Shown here: positions 35,501 through 45,234 of the stretch, piece after piece
Layout of the letters: each line of letters opens with the position of its first letter
Numbering within the stretch: position 1 is the first letter of the stretch
Assembly (NCBI RefSeq): GCF_021155775.2
Contig: NC_060236.1
Coordinates: 10,337,087-10,401,086, forward strand
Direction of reading: 5' to 3'
Length of the DNA stretch: 64,000 bases
Source: Neodiprion pinetum
Taxonomy: Eukaryota; Arthropoda; Insecta; Hymenoptera; Diprionidae
The notes under the pieces: generated by a model
Databases searched by the model: none
Told to the model about the DNA's origin: nothing
Seen by the model: only the letters and a program-made list of their open reading frames with translations
Position numbers and translations under genes: made by a program

Positions 35501-36517
35501 AAAGTTGTTGGCTTCTTACAAGAAATATCAAGTTTACTTGCAAGAATTATCAAATGCAAAGAAAACAAAAGTCAATTTAAAAGTATTATGCGAGTTAAAA
35601 GATATTATTTCCTTGAACATGTGTAAAAAATTAGCTATAAATGACATTTCAGTTGATTATTTGAAAGCAATTTTTAAGCAAGAAGGTGATGACGGCGTGG
35701 TACGATTGTTTACTGCAAAAATTGATGATAAAGTAAGGATAACCAAAAAAAAAGATATTATAGAAAATGTTTTAAAATTTTTAAGAAATGAAAACGTGCC
35801 AAACCTAGTGATTAATGAACCAAAAAAAATATTTGTAAGAAAGAAAGAGTTTCAAAAAAATGTAAAATATTAGTAGCATTTAACATTTTTCTAAAGTTGT
35901 AAATAAATGCCTTTGTTACAGACTTTATCGAAAACTGTAATTTTAAGTAAATAAATATTTAATATATTTGTAGTGTAGTTATTTATGATTTATCCACTTA
36001 ATTATTAAAAATATTAACTATTTTAATTTTTTCTGTACCGTAACCTATATCCGCAAAAGTTCTGACATTTATTTCAATTCGTTGGGCCTTTATGGCATTT
36101 TAAACTTCCCGCGTAGGGCAACGTTGCCAAGTCACGATTTCTCACGGGTCAGGTTATGAGAGAAAGTTTGAAAATCATTAAAAGCAACAAACTTTAAGAA
36201 TTATTTACAAAAAAATGAATACTGCTTGTTTATGTTTTTTTTTGAGAAAAATTACTTGTTATATTCTCAATTAATAATTCTCAGTTTTGAAAAAAAATTC
36301 TAAGAAAAGTATGGCTGTTATTAAATAAAATGCTCACTCTAACTACGGTCGGGATAGGGAATACATGTAAATTGTACGACTTTTGATCGCTAATATTGCA
36401 AAATTTAGTACCGCAAGGACTATTAAAAAAAATTCCTACGTATAAAGGACACTTCAAATTATGTATATTCAGAAATTGAAAGATATTGTAAGAAAAGTGA
36501 TTTATCACGGTACTACC
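32547..36517 (+). mobile_element. Complete TTAA-flanked transposon (Kolobok-like) with an exonuclease fusion
   Basis: The ends are a perfect 15-bp inverted repeat, GGTAGTACCGTGATA, each bordered on the outside by TTAA (32543-32546 and 36518-36521). A TTAA duplication is the hallmark of Kolobok and piggyBac; the encoded protein is of the Mutator-like/Kolobok kind, which decides for the former. A subterminal inverted repeat TGACTTGGCAACGTTGC occurs at 32703-32719 and, inverted, at 36118-36134; these may be transposase-binding sites. The single gene inside is unbroken. Length is 3971 bp. Confidence 0.85.
32826..35873 (+). CDS. Kolobok/Mutator-like transposase fused to DEDDh exonuclease (898 aa)
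   Basis: Three exons: 32826-33183, 33351-33558 and 33743-35873, with GTAAGT and GTAAGC donors, CAG acceptors and matching phases, giving 899 codons with no break. Domains in order: a zinc-ribbon-like CTSC...CDKC (Cys64, 67, 92, 95); a transposase core with VSFDMGWTKRG (Asp230), CRKC and HDC cysteines, IIGDEDSS (Asp322), HENCGNWC and the GNESFN block (Glu459); a basic linker at about 530-560; then a DEDDh 3'-5' exonuclease. Its motifs are FDIETTGF (Asp596, Glu598), AHNARFD (Asp691) and FHDAAYD (His755, Asp760). All catalytic residues of both enzymes are present. Inference: the transposase cuts and joins the element and the exonuclease trims or processes DNA ends. Automatic annotation may label such proteins as DNA polymerase III PolC-like because of the exonuclease alone. 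Confidence 0.85.
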
Positions 36518-36767
36518 TTAATTGGTTACATACGACTGATTCAAAGTATGATGGAATATCAACTGAAAAACAAACGATCCCACAACCATCAGAGGATTGA
36601 TGGCTTCATGAGTTTGGTAAAAACTTGTAGGCGAAACAAACACCGTGCTTCCGGATGTAGAAAGAATCATTGAGCCATGGCAGGGATTAATTTCGCGGTA
36701 AAGGTTTTACCCGAACGCACCCCGTCACCGATTGGCCGACGCATCGATCCGCGTCGGTGATCACGGG

Positions 36768-36774
36768 TATATAA
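36768..36774 (+). promoter_or_regulatory. TATA box of the F-box gene
   Basis: TATATAA stands 67 bp upstream of the chosen ATG (36841), in a locally GC-rich context. An inverted CCAAT (ATTGG) lies about 35 bp upstream, near 36731. Transcription would start near 36800, where a TCATTCG context is found. Confidence 0.6.
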
Positions 36775-36840
36775 CGAGGAGTGCCGACCCCGGAGAGTCA
36801 TTCGACGACTTCCAGTCACAGCAGTAACTGCAGCAGTAAC

Positions 36841-37245
36841 ATGGAATCGTTCGGCTTTTTGTTGCTCGCCATGGGCGCCAGCGCTCCAGACCTGGACTTT
36901 GTCGCCGACCTTCCCCCGGAGGTTTCGCAAAGGATATTCGGATACCTGGACGCCGGTTCCCTGGTCAAGGCCTCGCGCGTCTCTCGGAGATGGGTGGAAG
37001 TCTGCCGGGGTGACCCGAACCTACGGAGACGCGCTCGCCGCCACTTTCGCAGGGCGCTACAGGGGGAAATTCGCCCCGCACCTCGACGACTCCCCAAACA
37101 ACCGGGGAGAATCGGCGATACTCGTCACCCTAGCTTCAAGCTTGTCCAAACTCCCATCATGGCTAATAGTAAGCGTACTGTTGTAAGTAGGGTTAACCGG
37201 ACTCCAAAAGCGGGCTCGACTACTAGGAATAGATTAAGAATTTAG
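36841..37245 (+). CDS. Small F-box protein
   Basis: The ATG at 36841 opens a 134-codon frame. Residues about 20-60 read FVADLPPEVSQRIFGYLDAGSLVKASRVSRRWVEVC, a good F-box (LP-x-E-hydrophobic-x-x-I-x-x-YL ... RVSRRW). F-box proteins bind SKP1 and recruit substrates to SCF ubiquitin ligases. After the F-box comes an Arg-rich tail with no recognisable substrate-binding repeat. A strong donor (GTT|GTAAGT at 37183) falls inside the frame, so the true protein may splice onwards and the last about 20 codons may be intronic. The GC-rich composition stands out from the AT-rich surroundings. The CDS may be partial; only the F-box assignment is firm. Confidence 0.65.
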   Translation: MESFGFLLLAMGASAPDLDFVADLPPEVSQRIFGYLDAGSLVKASRVSRRWVEVCRGDPNLRRRARRHFRRALQGEIRPAPRRLPKQPGRIGDTRHPSFKLVQTPIMANSKRTVVSRVNRTPKAGSTTRNRLRI

Positions 37246-38467
37246 GTTATAATTGTAAAATTAAATATGACTAAATTTGATAACGTGTAACTTGATTAGA
37301 AGAATTATATTAATTTTGATAATACTCTTATGTAAGACTTACGAATATTTTCGAATGATATTAGCAAATAAACCTCATATATATTGGATAAACTTTGACC
37401 TTCACTGAATTGCTATTCTAAAACCCTGATCGTCTTTGATTTATACGAACTTTTTCCAGCTCGTATTTAATATCCTCTGCTTAAAAAATGAGAAATCTGT
37501 TCTACCAGTCCTTGCTGTTTCTACTTGTCCGAAACTTTTTTATTGTACGGTGGCCATTGAATACTCATCGAGCTAGTTTACCCGAAGCTTAGTGTACCTA
37601 GTTAGGTGCCTCGTTTTAGAATTGTGACGCGGATGTTTACCCACTCCCATTCCGATCTTCGTTATTTCAATTTGTCTCAAATACTGTAATTATCAGCAAG
37701 GATAGATTATTACCAACATTTGAAATTTGAGTTCTCCATATTTTGATTTTTCATTCAGAAACGAAGCAGTAAAAAAAATCTCTCCAGTAATTTTCACCAC
37801 CACGAACACACTAATACGTATAAATATACGATAATAAGAGTTTCGTCTGGCAAATCCTTACCAGAGAAGACAAGAAAAATGCTTTCGTTTCATACGTGAA
37901 TATACCGAGCGATGGAAAGTACTGTAGAAATAAAAATTCCATGTGATTTTCCATTCTCATAATTATACGTTTACTACCGATGATATTATCAGCCGGCGTA
38001 CTATGACTTTTATATTTGAGCCGCTACCTCCCGGACTATTAGCCCTCGCTGTAATTATTTTAAGTTTATTTCTAAGTTCTTCAGTGTACGTCAAGAAACA
38101 TCAAGAAGCCACAGATATGTACAAGATTAATTGTAGAACTACTCAGTAGACTTCCCCGCTTTCTTAGTTTCTGTATATATCTACGATTGGATTGTAGCAT
38201 ATTGAGAGCCCGTACTTTTAGTATATAGATTTTAAGGTGATGTTATCAATATCGATCAGGTGTTCAGCATCAAAGGGGGTGATTGTAACGGGTTTTGCTT
38301 CTCCTTGAGCCTATGGCGTGGATGTATGCCTGAGTGCGGTGCGCGGTGACGCGAGTTTCTCGATCATCGATGTATGTGTGCCGTTCCTGCGGGTGGCTGA
38401 CAATTGAACGTCATCCCAGATAACAGAGCTAGGCAAACCGGCCTCAGTGTCGGATCATTAATTCCTA
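37246..38467. other. Stretch downstream of the F-box gene
   Basis: Mostly AT-rich without a clear gene. The F-box transcript may end here (several AATAAA-like sites, for example near 37363). One short open frame at 38003-38149 is listed separately. Confidence 0.4.
38003..38149 (+). CDS. Possible 48-aa small membrane protein
   Basis: From the ATG at 38003 the frame starts MTFIFEPLPPG, then a strongly hydrophobic segment of about 20 residues (LLALAVIILSLFLSSSVYV), then a hydrophilic tail to a TAG. It looks like a single-pass small membrane protein. No homologue is recognised, and chance frames with hydrophobic content occur in AT-rich DNA, so support is weak. Confidence 0.25.
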   Translation: MTFIFEPLPPGLLALAVIILSLFLSSSVYVKKHQEATDMYKINCRTTQ

Positions 38468-38800
38468 GTCACCTTGTTTTATAATTTTACTTTCGTATAC
38501 CTGTTGGTTACTGAGCTTTATCATTTTATTTTCGTATACCTGTTGGTTACTGTGTTTATGATTTTATCTCCATATGCCTGTTGGCTGAGGTGTTATAATT
38601 TTATCTACGTAGACCTGTCGGTTCCTGTGTTTTATTCTTTTATCTTTATATACCTGTCGTTTACTACAATTTTTATCATTTTATCGTTATATACCTGTTA
38701 GTTACTTTATTTTATTTTTATAATTTTATTTTTATATACCTTTTGGTTCCTGTTTGTCTCCAATTTCATTTTTATATACCTGTAGATTACTGTCGTTATA
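38468..38800. repeat. Minisatellite, about eight units of 37-45 bp
   Basis: The word TATACCTGTTGGTTACTG or a close variant recurs at about 38495, 38535, 38573, 38610, 38650, 38690, 38735 and 38775, each followed by a TTATAATTTTAT-like stretch. Unit lengths vary from 37 to 45 bp and the copies are diverged. Open frames across it reflect the repeat and not a gene. Confidence 0.85.
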
Positions 38801-39010
38801 CAATTAGTGAATCCTGTTTCTTTTTATATACAATCAGACCGCCTGCCAATGCACATTCGTTAAATGAATATCATAATGCATTTTGGACTCTTATTTATTT
38901 ATAACGTTTCTCCTTTTGCTATCCCGTACCTGATTATTCCGTGCTCATTCGTTTAATCGTGTTTTTAAGCAAATAAATACCAAAAAGAAACAAAAAGAAT
39001 TTAAAAAAAA

Positions 39011-39150
39011 GCATTACAAGTAATATCATCGAGATATGCGAAGGCATATGGATCCATATCTGGTCCGATTAGGCGATCTAACAATCTTTGAAACGTGGCC
39101 GGTACTCCGGTTAATCCATACGGTATTCTAGTGAAGTGAAAAAGATAATC
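39011..39150 (-). pseudogene. Gypsy-type reverse transcriptase fragment
   Basis: On the minus strand about 46 codons read FTRIPYGLTGVPATFQRLL and, further on, DPYAFAYLDDI. These are RT blocks with the catalytic YLDD of Ty3/Gypsy elements. It is a solitary fragment, cut on both sides by unrelated AT-rich DNA, and is distinct from the element at 17613-23068 (the catalytic block here is YLDD, there FLDD). Confidence 0.8.
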
Positions 39151-39220
39151 TTTTAAATCATAATAGATATACGATATGTTTGCTCTAATCTACAATAGAT
39201 AATAACTTTCAATATTATTT

Positions 39221-39230
39221 TATCCATAGA
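39221..39230. repeat. Target site duplication of the LINE, left copy
   Basis: TATCCATAGA is repeated exactly at 44466-44475, on the outer side of the LINE's 3' tail. Confidence 0.8.
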
Positions 39231-39469
39231 GGGGTTTGATTGAGGGCGCTGCCATATACAGTCGTGTTCTGTGTTACACTGTGAATTCGGTAAATTAACA
39301 TACACAAAGTCAGCCACTAAATTGATTGTGTTCTTTCAAAGTGTGCTAAAAATTCTTGCGATTTCATCAAGATAATAAGTTCCGCAATAGCTACTCTGTG
39401 CGCTTTTTATTCAATCTGCAACTGTGGCCTCGCAGCTTTTAAGGTTAGAGCACATGTCCCTCTACTATT

Positions 39470-40732
39470 ATGTCCAACGGACCCGCCGACACAGAAGAGA
39501 GCGAACTCATCCAGCGAGTTTCTGAGGTACCTAAAACCTTCGCCTTCAACCCGCTAGAGGACAGCTCTGACCCGTCGTCCAATGAGAATAACAACCAGCA
39601 AGCTGACAAACAGGCTACCAAAAAAACGAGCAGAGGTCATCGCCCTAAAGCACAACTGCTCAAAGTCCAGAGACCCAGCTCCCTGGGAAACATCACAGAC
39701 TATCTCCAGAAGAGCAGCTTAAAGAGAACCAGAGAAGAAAATACGACGTCTCGCACGCAGAAAGACCTGACATCACCACCAAGTAAAGTGTCTCGATCTG
39801 CATCATCACCGCCTCCTATAAACCGCTCTAGACCTTCAGCGACAGCTACTTTGTCTAGTGACTCCTCCAACATGGGCAACAACAATGCCTCACAGGAATC
39901 CGCTACATCTCAGCCGTCAACTATCCAGGATCTCTTTGCCCAGATACAGAACTGGAGAATGGATGATCGCACCTACCTAAACAAAATGAAAGAGGAAATC
40001 TCAGTTAAAATAGCTGACTCCAGTGAAAAATGTATCGAGGACATCTCCAAGCTGAAAAGAGAACTGCTTGTCGAAAATAATGCCGTAAGAAAAGAGCTAG
40101 AAGCTGTTAAAATTAGAGTTGCGGATCTTGAAGCAAACACGATGCCAGCTGACGGGAACAGAACCACCGCGCGAGCGCTGGAAAAACGTATGGCAACCGC
40201 TAGTATCAATGCGGTTGAAAAGCACCCGCGCAGAAACAATATTATTATACGCGGTCTTTCATGTAATGATGCCAATGTGAACAGAGTCGTAAATGAATTC
40301 CTAAGTAAACACTTCGAAATTAATGGTGGAATAATTGAGGTTTCAATCCCAAACAAAGCTAAAGGCTCAATCAAAGTTACCATGAAAGATCACGAAACCA
40401 AACTCAAGATTCTAAAAAGTAAAAAAAATTTTAAAATCCCAGTTTACATTGATTAAGATTTGACCCCAGAAGAGGGTTTCATAGCAAAAAAACTAAGAGA
40501 CGAGAGCAAAAAACTCAAAGCAGAGGGTGCCAAGGTAAAACATGGCCTCCAAAAATTGTTTGTCAATGGCGCTCCTATGACTTGGAACTCGGACTCCAAC
40601 TCGCTTGTTCCCTGCCTCAATCTTAACAACTCAGCATCTCTACCAGCACCGTCTCCGGCCGGTCCAAGCCTCACACGGTCAAATGATAGTAACAGTCAAG
40701 TCAATATTTCTCATCAGTCACCAACTATATAG
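39470..40732 (+). pseudogene. LINE ORF1, one in-frame stop
   Basis: The ATG at 39470 starts a protein with a long Ser/Asn/Pro-rich N-terminal half. A predicted coiled coil follows at about residues 165-225 (KIADSSEKCIEDISKLKREL), then an RRM-like segment with HPRRNNIIIRGLS and KGSIKVTMKDHE. The frame is cut by TAA at 40454-40456 in IPVYID-stop-DLTPEEGF, exactly where relatives read on through an Asp/Glu. In the same frame it continues to 40732 with KLRDESKKLKAEG and LFVNGAPMTWN, the normal C-terminal domain. The protein would coat the LINE RNA. Confidence 0.75.
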
Positions 40733-43700
40733 CAACGAACCAGCCAATCTCAATACAAGTCTTCCAACGATTCAGCCAAAATCACGTTCTGGAATGCGCA
40801 CGGTCACCAAAATATCCCCGAGTTTCTTGCCGCCTCTGAGTCATTCTTTACTGCCATCTCCGAAACCTGGGCTGTGCAAAACATTTCTCTTCCATCCTCG
40901 CACGCCAGCAATGCTTTCATCACAGTACCTGCCACCAAGCCATTGAAGCAAGGAAGACCAAGCGGAGGATTAATGGTGCTCTCCAGTACAACTCTCTTGC
41001 CAATAGTCAAATCTGACCACTGGATTTTCTCTAAGGCAACTCTCCATAATATTTCGATAATTATCGCACTAGTTTACTTCAAGCCTAATCTCACTCTAGA
41101 TGATATTCTGTTGGATCTCCAACAGACAATGGTGAACATCCAACAAGAACACTACTATGACCTATTTCTAATAGGAGGTGATTTTATCGCACGGGTGGGC
41201 CTCTCTGGCCAGATACCCGAGGAAGCTGTCGCACACTCTTTCTTTACCAACGTCAGATCTGCACAGGACATTATTTGCAACGCTCAAGGAAAAATTATCA
41301 TGAATTTCATGACAGCCAATGGAATTATTCTACTTAACGGTAGATCTTCGAGTGATGCCCGTGGTGCCTTCACTTTTTGCAGTCACTTGGGTCTCAGCAC
41401 CATTGATCTTATTTGGTCGGATCTTGCCGGCTTACATCTTATAGCTGACTTGGCCGTGGACAGCACAGTTACAAACTCCGATCACTTTCCAGTCACAGTA
41501 ACTCTTTTGCCCCTTCCTGGCACCCAGGATGCAACTGTTATGCATGATATGTCACAAGTTGCTTGCCTAAAGTGGAGGAAGGATTGTGCTGAGCACTACA
41601 CCTCGAATATCGCCTGGTTTCCACTGATCGGAATAGATGTGAGCAACTCTTCAGTTGACGACTTCAATACTGGCATTACAATTGCTATATACAACACAGC
41701 AAGTGCCGTCAACATGATGCGTACCAAAAAAAACAGACCACGCTTGAAAATTAATAAACCCCGATTTGACACGAACTGTGAATCTCGCAAAACGGCGATG
41801 AAATTACTCCGAACTCAATGCAAACAAGCTGGTAATGACAATAAGATATGGGCCTTCTACTGTGATCAAAAGAAGGTATACTACAAATTCTTGAAAGGAA
41901 ATAACTAGAGTACTACAAACTCATCCAGAACAAATTCGCCAATGCCCGTGACTCCAAAGAGTTCTGGGAGGTTGTAAGATTCGCTCGTCAACGCACTTTC
42001 ATTCCGCCAAAAGTATCGCTGGCTGTCTGGGAATCCTTCTTTCAAGAGATATACCCGAGGCGTTTCAATGCAAGCTACGACTTCCCTGCTCAAACACATC
42101 TACTGCTAGACTCTGAAATCACCCTGGAAGAGCTACAGGGTAGCTTAAAAAGATGCAAAGTTAACAAAGCAGCCGGCTCAGACGGCATAAATAATGAATT
42201 TTTTAAACACCTGCCGGAGAATTGGCTTCTCTTTATACTCGCGTTTTTCAATAAGATCATGGCTACGGAATGTATACCGCTGGACTGGTCTTGCATTATC
42301 ACAACGATGTTGTTCAAGAAAGGCGATCCATGCTTACCGGAGAACTACCGTAGCATTGCTCTCGACAACTGTATTACCAAGATATTTACTCAAATAATGT
42401 GTAGCAGAGTTCAGAGATGGGCAGAAGAAGCTAAACTCATCCCGGAGGACCAAGCCGGATTCCAGCCAGGGAAAGGGTGCGACGATAACATCTTTACCTT
42501 ACTTTCTCTCTTACAAATGCAATTACGATTCGACGGTGCCTTAGTATACATCCTTTTTATCGATTTTAAAAGGGTTTTTGATTCTGTCTCCCACCTTAAG
42601 CTGTGGTGCAAGCTGGCTAAGCTAGGTCTCAGCTCGAAGATTATCAAGTTACTAAAAACTCTATATGACAGCGCAAAAATGAGGATCAGAGTTAACGGTC
42701 AACTGTCCAGTGCAAACGATGTCTCACAAGGTGTATTACAAGGCGAAGTTTTAAGTCCGTTGCTGTTTGTACTATACCTATCAGATCTCACCGCATTCTT
42801 TGAGGACCACCACTTGGAAGGCATCAGCCTGCGATACGCTAGATCAGTACTCTTTCTATTATATGCCGACGACATTGCGATGCTTCTGCGTACTGCTGGT
42901 CACTTACAAAAAGGTCTGAGGCTGCTAGAGGAGTACTGTAACTTGAATAACCTCCAAGACTAAAGTGCTGAGAGTCAGTGCAAGTGGTAAATGCCGAAAG
43001 AAATGCCCAGAATTCAAATTCAAAGGCGAGCTTATTGAAATGGTAAAAACATTTTCATACCTTGGAGTAGTATTCACTTCAAGTGTTGTGGGCCTTGGTT
43101 CCGTTAATCATGCAATCAATCGTAGCAAAATTCCCTCGGGCACTGTTCTTGCCACCCTAGTCAAGATAAAAGCTGATTCCTGGAGTGAAAGAATCAAACT
43201 TTATAACAGTCTAATACGTAGCACGCTACTCTATCAAGCCCATCTCTGGTGCATCAGATGCAACTACATTGAGATGCTGGAATCTGCTCATTCGGACTTC
43301 TTCAAAAAGCTACTGTCACTCCCTAAATGTACATCAGGCTACGCCATCAAAATCGAGCTGAACATTGAACACTCCGCAGTCACTCTACTACAAGCATCTA
43401 TAAAGTGGATCAACAAAGTTCTAAAATTAGATGACCATCGTTTTCCTAAAATATGCCTTCTCCAACTCGTCCAAAGACATAAAACAGCATCCAAGACAAA
43501 AATGTTCAACTGGATTCACCAACTATATGATACTCTCAATCTCATCGACGAGGAATATCTACTAAACAACCTGGACCCAATCGTGTGGGAGGGCCGCAGA
43601 GAAACAATCCTCAAGAAATACCGTCGTCACCTTGCTCTTGCTGATCGTGAACGCTACTTCCGCTCCAAGGCTTGCCAAGTAACTCTGCCTACTCCACTAT

Positions 43701-44059
43701 TTGAAACCATGCCTGAGCTTTTCACGAGGATACCACAGCATCTAATAAAGCCAATTGTTCTGCTTAGACTGGCCTCAATTTACTCCAGCAAAATTTCTAT
43801 TGGTAACGACACAATCATCTTATCTCCGCTCAAAATTTGCATGTTCTGTGGATCCGGGAGCAATGAGACGATTCTGCATTTCCTGGTCCAATGCCAATTC
43901 TACGCAAGCCTGAGAGATGTCTACTGGAAAAATAAATGCGCAAGCTGCTCTGATTATGAAACTCTGGGAAAAATGCTAGGTGTCTCTGATAAACCTGATA
44001 TCAGAACCCTACATGACTTCCTTCAAAGCTGCCACAATCTCAGGAAATCATTCTTCTGA
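40733..44059 (+). pseudogene. LINE ORF2: endonuclease and reverse transcriptase, two frameshifts
   Basis: The endonuclease part opens directly after the ORF1 stop (TFWNAHG, AISETWA, LIGGDFIARVG, STIDLIW, NSDHFPV). A shift near 41905 leads into the RT part: KAAGSDGINNEFF, PENYRSIALDN, EDQAGFQPGKGCDDNIF, FIDFKRVFDSV, GEVLSPLLF and the catalytic LLYADDIAML. A second shift near 42960 leads to VKTFSYLGVVF, the thumb and the C-terminal knuckle CMFCGSGSNETILHFLVQC, ending at 44059. The enzyme nicks target DNA and primes cDNA synthesis there. Apart from the two shifts all domains are present. Confidence 0.8.
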
Positions 44060-44475
44060 GCAATACTCGCCTGCATAACTATTTATCGTTGAGTCACCAT
44101 ACGGAGCCTCCCAACCTGCCAGCACACATCCTGCCTCGCATACATTGAGAATGATAACTAAGCTTTGCAACGCGAAACATGAAAATCTCTCTATTACTTA
44201 AAATTACTTCAATAATGAATCACCTCAGTAAAGTCAACTATTACCAAATATACACTGAATTACTACTGTCAAATATCTATTTATTTACTTCAGCTTATCT
44301 TATTTAATTACTTGGTACCATTTGTAACTACCTAGCTTCGTTCTATATTATGTATTACTAAATATTATGTATTATGTTAATTATTATGTATTACTTTCAA
44401 TCAACCTCTGTACATAGGATTACATCCTTTTGGTGCAATAAACTGCATTGAATTGAATTGAATTATATCCATAGA

Positions 44476-45230
44476 AGTTTATGTCTTACTGAGAAAATTT
44501 ATGTTCTTGACAGTGAAATAAAAAATTGATCGTTCTGAGGAGGGCCCCTATCCGGGCCAAAAGGTTAACGAAAATACACGTTTACTTTCATTGACCGTTC
44601 ACCAAGATTTACCAATACGAGATAACTTTCATTTCTTCAATGGTATACAAGCCATTCCATTTTAACTTTCCGATTTCTTTCAATGTTTTGGAAAAAATAA
44701 TAATCAAAGTACTAAATGTTTACAGCATTAGCCATGTTGATTCCAAAATTCTAAGCTCGAAATCGATTCCAGTAACCTCACAAACTAGTAAAATACTGGC
44801 CTCCGGAAGATTTCACGATCGTATAAGAAACTATGCCAGAAACCGTTCGGCAATTTGTGGGAGTGGTTTTTGTTACAAATGCTACCGAAATTTATCGGAA
44901 CGAAGAAGCTCCTAATTTGTTGCTTAGAAAGAGCTTTGTAAAGTTAAATAAGACGAATTGAAGCGAAATAGTGCGACTCTAATGGGAATTCGGCTGCGCG
45001 TGTATAAGGGTAGTTCACCTCCTAAATAGCGTTATTTCGAAAAACGCAAAAATACGTATCCCTTACTTTTCTCTGCTGTTTCAAATGCAATTAATTTCAT
45101 GAAAATCCGAATAACAGTTTTTTAGTTATAAAAATTTATTAACTTCCAGCCCCTGTAATTTTCGACTATTCAACCCCGTCGTAACTGGCCAAAATGCATT
45201 TTTTATTATTCGTCATAGGAATTATTCTCC
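44476..45230. other. Spacer, no supported gene
   Basis: A 91-codon frame at 44640-44915 has no recognised motif. The right part (about 45010-45230) continues across the Sola-like insertion at 47865 and beyond as one unassigned AT-rich sequence. Confidence 0.4.
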
Positions 45231-45234
45231 AATT

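Larger units (their letters stand above)
39231..44465 (+). mobile_element. Full-length two-ORF LINE with 10-bp target duplication
   Basis: A non-LTR retrotransposon with a 5' UTR of about 240 bp, ORF1, ORF2 (endonuclease, reverse transcriptase, C-terminal zinc motif), a 3' UTR with AATAAA at about 44444 and a tail of TTGAA repeats (about 44449-44465). Exact 10-bp duplications flank it, so both ends are known and it is not 5'-truncated. Three disablements (one stop and two shifts) make it inactive. Length is 5235 bp. Confidence 0.85.

Noticed and set aside
33867..35873. Bacterial DNA polymerase III (PolC/epsilon) gene or contamination
   Set aside because: The DEDDh motifs alone suggest it, but the same frame carries a transposase core, is joined to two upstream exons in phase and lies inside eukaryotic transposon ends.
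32547..36517. piggyBac element (because of TTAA)
   Set aside because: The protein lacks the piggyBac DDE_Tnp_1_7 blocks and has the SFD...GDEDSS...GNESFN layout of Kolobok/Mutator-like transposases.
36667..36930. Minus-strand gene opposite the F-box promoter
   Set aside because: Open because of local GC content; the plus strand has a TATA box, a good ATG and an F-box.
38468..38800. CRISPR array
   Set aside because: Units are of unequal length with no constant repeat and unique spacers, in a eukaryotic genome; it is a diverged minisatellite.
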